NCBI GenBank assembly: GCA_004352715.1
Contig: SCFE01000053.1
Coordinates: 716,293 to 780,292 of the forward strand
Length of the DNA stretch: 64,000 nucleotides
Origin: Hofstenia miamia
Lineage: Eukaryota; Xenacoelomorpha; Acoela
Direction of reading: 5' to 3'
The notes under the pieces are model-generated. The model was given only the letters and a program-made list of their open reading frames with translations. It was not told where the DNA came from and ran no database searches. Of this stretch, positions 58,583 to 64,000 are shown in pieces. Numbering within the stretch: position 1 is the stretch's first letter; each line of letters opens with the position of its first letter. A program made the position numbers and the translations under genes.

Positions 58583-59327
58583 ATATATATATATTAGAGC
58601 ACCTTATCAGATTTTACATCTTTGTAAAAATATCCTAGCAAAAAACTATTTATTCAATTAATAACATGTATGACCAATTTGTTTGTTAAATATATATGAA
58701 CAATACAACCGATATAGACTATTCCAAAAAAAATTACGTGCACCAAATACGCTAATGTGGGCTTTAGAATTTCAGGTTGGGCAAGCCTGATTTTGGAAAT
58801 TCAGGATCATTGACAACACTGCTTCTAATGAAGGCCTTGCTTTACACAATGAAACGGTGTGCTTCATTTATACTTATTAATCTGGATTTCTCATTGTCTC
58901 TGGTATCAAATATCATACTCCAAGTCATTTTGAAACTTCACCTGTACTCTTTGCTACAAAGTTCCTAAATTTTATCCCAATCTTATGGAATTCATCAAGT
59001 ATGCACTCCTTGAAACAACACCTCTGGAACGCTAACAATTTGCCTCTATTCAGTCAAACACATTGAATTGTTATCATGACATCGATTGTCTATGTTTAGG
59101 ATTAAAAAAAATTGTGGCTCTAAGAAGCACTGATCATTGACTGAAGTTTATCAACGTGCTTGCTTTCTATCTAAGTTGATTATCTTGCAGTTTGTTTTTT
59201 ATTCATAATACTTCCTTTTTTCTGGTCTAATCTTCTGTTTCATGACCATTTCTACACAGAGTAATACAAGGAAGCGTTCATTTTATTTATGAGTTATTGG
59301 ATTCCATTTGCCTGACATTAGTTCGAA

Positions 59328-59480
59328 TTGAGCACTTTTGTCCCTGAACAACGCATTTCTATGCTAAGAGTTTTGAATAAAATGGACATCAAATTTTTTC
59401 AAGAACAAAAATTACTCAAAGTGGAGAAGTTCAACTATCTTGGAGTAATAACTAAACAATTTAAATACCTACGCAAAATT
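59328..59480 (+). pseudogene. Possible LINE reverse-transcriptase scrap
   Basis: The frame contains NKMDIKFFQEQKLLKVEKFN followed by YLGVI, the (V)xxFxYLG(V/I) motif after the RT palm in many LINEs. Only about 45 residues can be read and no other motif is nearby, so the call is tentative. Confidence 0.35.
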
Positions 59481-59903
59481 GCAATAGGTATACATCTATT
59501 TCATAATGTTTTGCTTAATAATGTAAACCATTCATTAGAAATATAATCAATTAAAAAATTTTTTAAAAACTACTGGAATTTCAAATTTAACTGTAACAAT
59601 AGAAAATTAGCTGAAATAACTATCAGATTTACACTGGCGCTAAATAATATTATTTTATGCTAAAAACTCACTTATTTAGTAAAATACTAAAATGATTAAA
59701 CTTAATAAGTATAAAAATAGCAGATATAATTAATTTATTAAAATAATGTAAAATAGGAAAGGCTCATAAAAGTAAACGGTTGTTTTATCAAGAACATAGT
59801 TTTTTAGTAATTTACGAAATTTTACTTTTTTAGTTTAAATTCTTTTGTCAGCGCATAATTTTATAGCGGTATCAACAATTTATTACACTTTTCAATTTTC
59901 TCT

Positions 59904-59910
<7 letters not shown>

Positions 59911-59998
<88 letters not shown>
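59911..59998. repeat. Long (TA)n microsatellite
   Basis: About 88 bases of TATATA with two short interruptions; not gapped. Confidence 0.95.
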
Positions 59999-60000
<2 letters not shown>

Positions 60001-60751
60001 ACGTCGCAATATTATTTATATATATAAATACCATGCTTAATGTTTCGAGTGCATCTAATTATATGCCGAGTGTTACTGAGATTAAAAAGGCTTATCTTAT
60101 TATGTTGACTTATTTTATTCATAAATTTTAGTAGTATACTTAAAAAAAACATTTTATGTTTACAATATTTTTTCAATCAGATTTCAAGTGTAAATTGTAA
60201 AATTAGTACACAAAATATAAATTATATTATCATTTCTTAATATTCAAGGTTATCGTTAACAGAATAGTTGTTAGTTTTGCTACTCTGTTGAATTACGTCA
60301 GATACTTCTCTTAATAGATTTACAACGTCATACAAAAATTATTTTGCGAAAATGAGAAAATTTTGAAAATTTTAAAATTGATTTGATCAACTCCATTTTA
60401 GTTGGTGCACTGCTATCAACGAAAGAAAGAAGGCCTTATGTGTACACTTAGATATCCATGCAAAAAGCCATTGAATCCTTCTTATTCCAGTGAGTGATTT
60501 GAACTAGTTTTTAATAAAATGGGATCATAGACTAAATTTTAGGCAATTTGCTAATTATCGCTGAAAGGAATTAATTCCTTGCTGTGTTAATAAAATATTA
60601 TTGCAGCAACGTGAATTTTTCAACATTTCTAGAAATGGAGGACACAAAGTGTTTTATAATTTCCCTGAAGCCATTGTATCAAGAAAAAATTCATAGAAAT
60701 TAGACCAAAGTTCTGTATCACAATTAAAAGTTGTTGCTTAATTCACTACAG

Positions 60752-61007
60752 ATGTTGATTCATCATTTTATTATGGAATTAACATCAATTCAAAATGCAC
60801 CAGTGATTTTTTAGATGGATTTAATAACAATCGACAATCTCCCGTGAATATAAATTCCTCAATACCATCAGGTGCCTCTTCCCCTGTAACTATTCTTCCA
60901 CCAGCAATTGCCTCCAGAACGCCATCCTCTGGTCACATAACACAGTCTTCATCATTTTCAGGATCATGTGGTTCACCTGAGCTACCAAAGCATTTCACAC
61001 CGATCAG
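60752..61007 (+). CDS. Ser/Pro-rich exon, probably a linker region of the SH2 gene
   Basis: The acceptor AATTCACTACAG ends at 60751 and the donor GTATAT starts at 61008. The 256-nt segment is open for 84 codons, beginning after a 2-base split codon with VDSSFYYGININSKC, then NNNRQSPVNINSSIPSGASS, PVTILPPAIASRTPSSGH and SGSCGSPELPKHF, ending with two bases of a codon. So long an open, Ser/Pro-rich stretch in DNA this AT-rich points to coding sequence. It has no fold signature and would suit a disordered linker, such as the one between SH2 domains and the kinase in Syk-type proteins. Assignment to the same gene as the SH2 exon is inference; the phases require at least one exon between them. Confidence 0.55.
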
Positions 61008-61215
61008 GTATATTCAATGTTAGGTTTAAAATTATATAAGAAGATATAAATGTCTCTCCTCGAAACTAACTAAAAAATTTTAGTGTAAAATTTTGACGTT
61101 AATGTTAGTAGACTTGATTTTTCTTAATTCAATTTAAGTAAATTATTCTGGAGATGATTCTACTAAGTTACTAATGATTTGTTTTTCGTTTGCTTAAAAT
61201 GTTTTTAAATTTCAG

Positions 61216-61224
61216 CAAAGCGCA
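61216..61224 (+). CDS. Candidate 9-nt microexon
   Basis: CAAAGCGCA lies between a strong acceptor (TTTTTAAATTTCAG, ending 61215) and a consensus donor GTAAGT (61225-61230). The preceding exon ends with AG of a split codon; joining gives AGC AAA GCG CA, so the frame is kept and three residues (S-K-A) would be added. A chance acceptor-donor pair cannot be excluded without transcripts. Confidence 0.35.
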
Positions 61225-61299
61225 GTAAGTTTAAGTATTCATCGCATGTTCTTTTGAATTGACGCATGACTTAATTTCCTTTAATATGATGTTGTGAAA

Positions 61300-63815
61300 G
61301 TTAAACAAGTATTCTCCATCCCTAAGCATGTACTAATGCTTCTGCTAATGCGTAAATAATTTTCCATTCTTTGTTGTGCAACCTTAATTGTTTATAATTT
61401 GCATGGTTTCCAAGAAATCAGATTATTTTAATAAGAAATATAGCAAAGAAAAGAGATGAAAATTAAGTTTCATAGGTACATTAGGGTTATTACAAATTTG
61501 ATTTTTGCATACAAAAATGAAACCTCTCACAATTATTGCACCCAGGCGACATTAGTGACATCTATTTATAAAAAAATTTGAAAAGTTCCCCTTTTTTATT
61601 TAGTTATTTTTTGCATTCTTTAATTTCTACACTTCTACTAGAAAATACTTAGAGCATACTGAACTTTTTTAAAACATATGAATTCATTAGTTTACATGTC
61701 TACAGTAAAATTGAATTTGAATTCAAAGCTTTAATAATTTTTGACGGTATGGCAAGGTAACAGGTGGATTTTAATTTACATATTGGCTGCTTGTTCCAAA
61801 CCCTATATAATTGTTTCAGTAAGTATCAATTTAGAATTTTTTCTGAAGCGTAGATATAAATCTATTGAAGAGCAGAGATTCCTTTCAAAACAGAGAAAAG
61901 ACCAAAGGGCCTGGTCACTAAATCAGTTAGCATTTGAGTGAAAAATTAAGATTGAAGCTATGCTCTTCTTCTTTATATATACGTATTTTTATGCGCATAA
62001 GACTTAATGCAAAAATAGGGAATAATGGTAAAAATTAGTAAAAAGTAGAATCTATGCCATTGAAATTCCGTTACCATGTAGAACCAATTAGTTTCTTCAT
62101 TTTTAATGGAATTAATACTTCGACTATGCCAATATTTGGTGATAAGATAGTGTATAAATGAATATAACATTTATCATGTACGCATTTTATAGAAGAACAG
62201 TATGTTATGAGGTAAATGGTATATAATTGTAACAGTGATGTTGAATTTTTGAAATTCCGTTACTGACTAGTTCTGTGTTCACAGATCAAAGAAAAATATA
62301 TTTCTCAAAAAATAAATTTTGTCTTATTGATGAACCTACTAAGAAGTCACACATGACATATTTCAATAAAAAATAAGCCATTATTGAATGAGTAGCATTC
62401 AATTTAACAGTGAAAATGAAATTCCGTTACTGCTTGACCAGCCCCCAGCCTTGCATCTGCTAAAAAGATTTCCAATTTCACACGTATGCTAGCAGAAACC
62501 AAAAAATTCTAGGACATTTGAATTTACTATTCAAGTATGTAAAACAGCAACATTATTGAATAAAAAAAATCACAAATAAAAAATTACTCTTAAAGGGAAC
62601 TATTCTATGACCGCCCTAATTAGTACGAAATTAAATGGTCTTCAGCTAAATGAGAAAAACAAAAATCTGAAAAATTCAAAGAAGTGCTTTCTCAGCTATT
62701 GAATGGCACAAGGTGAATGGAGAATGGAAAGTGATCTGAGGATAAAGCAAACAACAAGAGGCAAGTTCACAATTGAGGCAATGCTGGTTAGACTAGCTAC
62801 TTTGAATTCAATCCATCAAAAGAAACGAATGCGACTATCAATATATCGAGTTCAAGCTAGCGCTTCTCCATTTCAACAGAATACAATGCTTTGTCTGAAT
62901 CTGTTTCCAAATTTTCAACTAACTCTCCTGCATTTTGCTCCAAGTCATCTGATTTCACACCAAAGCTCCACAAAGCAAATACTACAACAGCAAGCTTACT
63001 AGTACTCAAAAGCAACACTACAATTAATAAAGTACACAATATTCTTGCAACCATTGTTGAACAAGGTAGCGATGTGCCAATTCCAAGTCAGTAGGTGTCT
63101 CTTAACACAGAATAGAAATATGAACGGCGAAAAGATTTTTTGTATGAACAATGCCACGCATATCATCACTACAAAAGAGCTTTAAATTCGCCTCAAATAC
63201 ACTGAAAGAAACCTCCAAATTTACACCAGGTAATTTAAAATTTCTTTAGTTGCCAGAAAGTTGGCGGATTCTCAAAACAATATGTTATTTTATCTGCTAT
63301 GAATGTCCTACTAGATTCCATATGCAACACTACAACGAATCAATATTCAATGACGTACTGACCTTACAAATGAAGAAAAAGTGCAAGCAGGCAGTAAAGT
63401 GTTTGAAGACCCATTGGGTTGTTGAGAACACAAAAATTAGCATTCCTAATGAAAACGTGGCATGCACTGCAAAATTAATGAATCAGTTCATTGTAAACTC
63501 GAAAAGATTTAAATTTTTTAATATATAATTCATAGCAAAAATATTTTTGGCTGTTTTTAATATGTTTTGCACCTAATACTAACTGTTTCCAAACATTTTT
63601 GTAACAGAGCTTGCAAGTAGCTTAGTTATTAGTACCTAGAAAAAGTGTTCAGTGTTTTGAAAAATAATCTATTTTTTCGTTTTTTAGGTCATATATTTAG
63701 AGGTCTTTTTTTCCACAAAGCAAAGTAATAAACGTTTTCGTTATCTGCACATAAATGCTCCTTCTTTGTGCATGACTTCATCAAAAAAAATTTCTAGTCA
63801 TAACCTTAATGTACA
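61300..63815. other. No firmly supported gene
   Basis: Two overlapping ORFs at 62703-63002 and 62891-63094 have Ser/Thr-rich, possibly transposon-derived wording but no motif; the minus-strand ORF 62857-63054 with a hydrophobic start is their shadow. The 92-codon ORF at 63250-63528 is Cys/Lys-rich without a family. Confidence 0.35.
62060..62440. repeat. Three spaced copies of TGAAATTCCGTTAC
   Basis: The 14-mer occurs at about 62060, 62249 and 62418, each preceded by an AT-rich tract; the last two are also preceded by TAACAGTGA. Spacing is about 189 and 169 bases. It may be a decayed tandem repeat of roughly 180 bp. Confidence 0.5.
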
Positions 63816-63819
63816 TATA

Positions 63820-64000
63820 CAGTATGTCCCATAAGTTACGACGACTTTTTATTAATGATAATTCTATGTCTATGTCAGATATTAAGAGATGAATTTATTC
63901 CTGCTCTTCAAGCAAGACAGATATTATTATCATCACATTTCCAACAAGATGGTGCTCCAGCACATACCGCCATAGCAACTCGTAATTTCTTAACAGATAC
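63820..64000 (+). mobile_element. Internally deleted mariner-type element, left end
   Basis: CAGTATGTCCCATAAGTTAC begins at 63820 after TA (63818-63819) and looks like a TIR. Only about 60 bp later a transposase frame is already at its middle: YLRDEFIPALQARQILLSSH then FQQDGAPAHTAIATRNFL, with the second catalytic Asp. The N-terminal part and first Asp are therefore deleted. The element runs off the window end, so the third catalytic residue and the right TIR cannot be checked. The wording suits the mariner-superfamily group whose N-terminus resembles the DUF4817-like remnant at 55.3-55.9 kb. Confidence 0.75.

Noticed and set aside
50749-60751. Direct splicing of the SH2 exon to the Ser/Pro-rich exon
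   Set aside because: Phases are incompatible (two carried bases versus one needed).
61741-61941. 66-codon ORF with basic C-terminus
   Set aside because: Considered as a further exon of the SH2 gene, but no kinase or SH2 motif and no convincing splice sites.
62703-63094. Ser/Thr-rich overlapping ORFs as a host gene
   Set aside because: Frames overlap and switch, with no motif or splice context; probably decayed repeat.

Overview
This window is AT-rich animal (invertebrate) genomic DNA. The support is intron-type splice signals, an SH2-domain exon, an intact homologue of the metazoan gene C19orf44, THAP and LINE remnants, and many Tc1/mariner, hAT-like, piggyBac-like and Harbinger-like elements. 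The very low GC, (TA)n arrays and TE mix fit a hydrozoan such as Hydra, but nothing seen fixes the species. There is no bacterial-style gene organisation. Nine runs of N break the window; six of them have (TA)n on one or both sides, so the microsatellites probably broke the assembly.

0-5.9 kb: C-terminal end of a non-LTR retrotransposon ORF (1-264) with an (ATA)n tail, a small hAT-like MITE (950-1339), a dead minus-strand LINE (about 1.43-3.6 kb), then featureless DNA. 5.9-13.5 kb: a 914-bp inverted-repeat element, a deletion-derivative Tc1 element (7949-8376) followed by an assembly duplication across a gap, a LINE fragment, a broken THAP zinc-finger gene (11104-11510), a 66-bp minisatellite, a 190-codon unknown ORF and, at a gap edge, a short C-terminus resembling capsid-like ORFs of virus-derived elements. 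13.5-27.9 kb: gaps, LINE fragments, a piggyBac-like MITE with TTAA target site, a fold-back repeat, a degenerate minus-strand Tc1 transposase and a palindromic MITE (26014-26760) containing a second assembly duplication.

27.9-37.9 kb: a nearly complete Tc1 element (27926-29209) with TA target site, ~25-bp terminal inverted repeats and an open DD34E transposase, then ~7 kb without genes, then the only complete host gene, an intronless 495-codon C19orf44 homologue (36392-37879). 38.7-49.7 kb: a decayed relative of the Tc1 element, an 861-bp hAT-like element with a perfect 8-bp target duplication (41840-42700), a 147-bp Harbinger-type MITE (43231-43377) and a second copy of the 950-bp-type MITE (49405-49727).

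50.5-61.3 kb probably holds part of one large plus-strand host gene: an SH2-domain exon (50579-50748), a Ser/Pro-rich exon (60752-61007) and a possible 9-nt microexon (61216-61224). The phases of the first two do not match, so at least one exon is missing between them, possibly in the 1-kb gap at 53360-54359. Transposon remnants fill the space between. The window ends inside another mariner-type transposase fragment (63820-64000).

The sequence can be read as host genes scattered through layers of mobile DNA: three copies of one Tc1 lineage, two of another, several LINE fragments and at least six non-autonomous elements. No undescribed system could be demonstrated. The strongest leads are the SH2 gene with its candidate microexon and the paired minus-strand ORFs at 12.0-13.5 kb.
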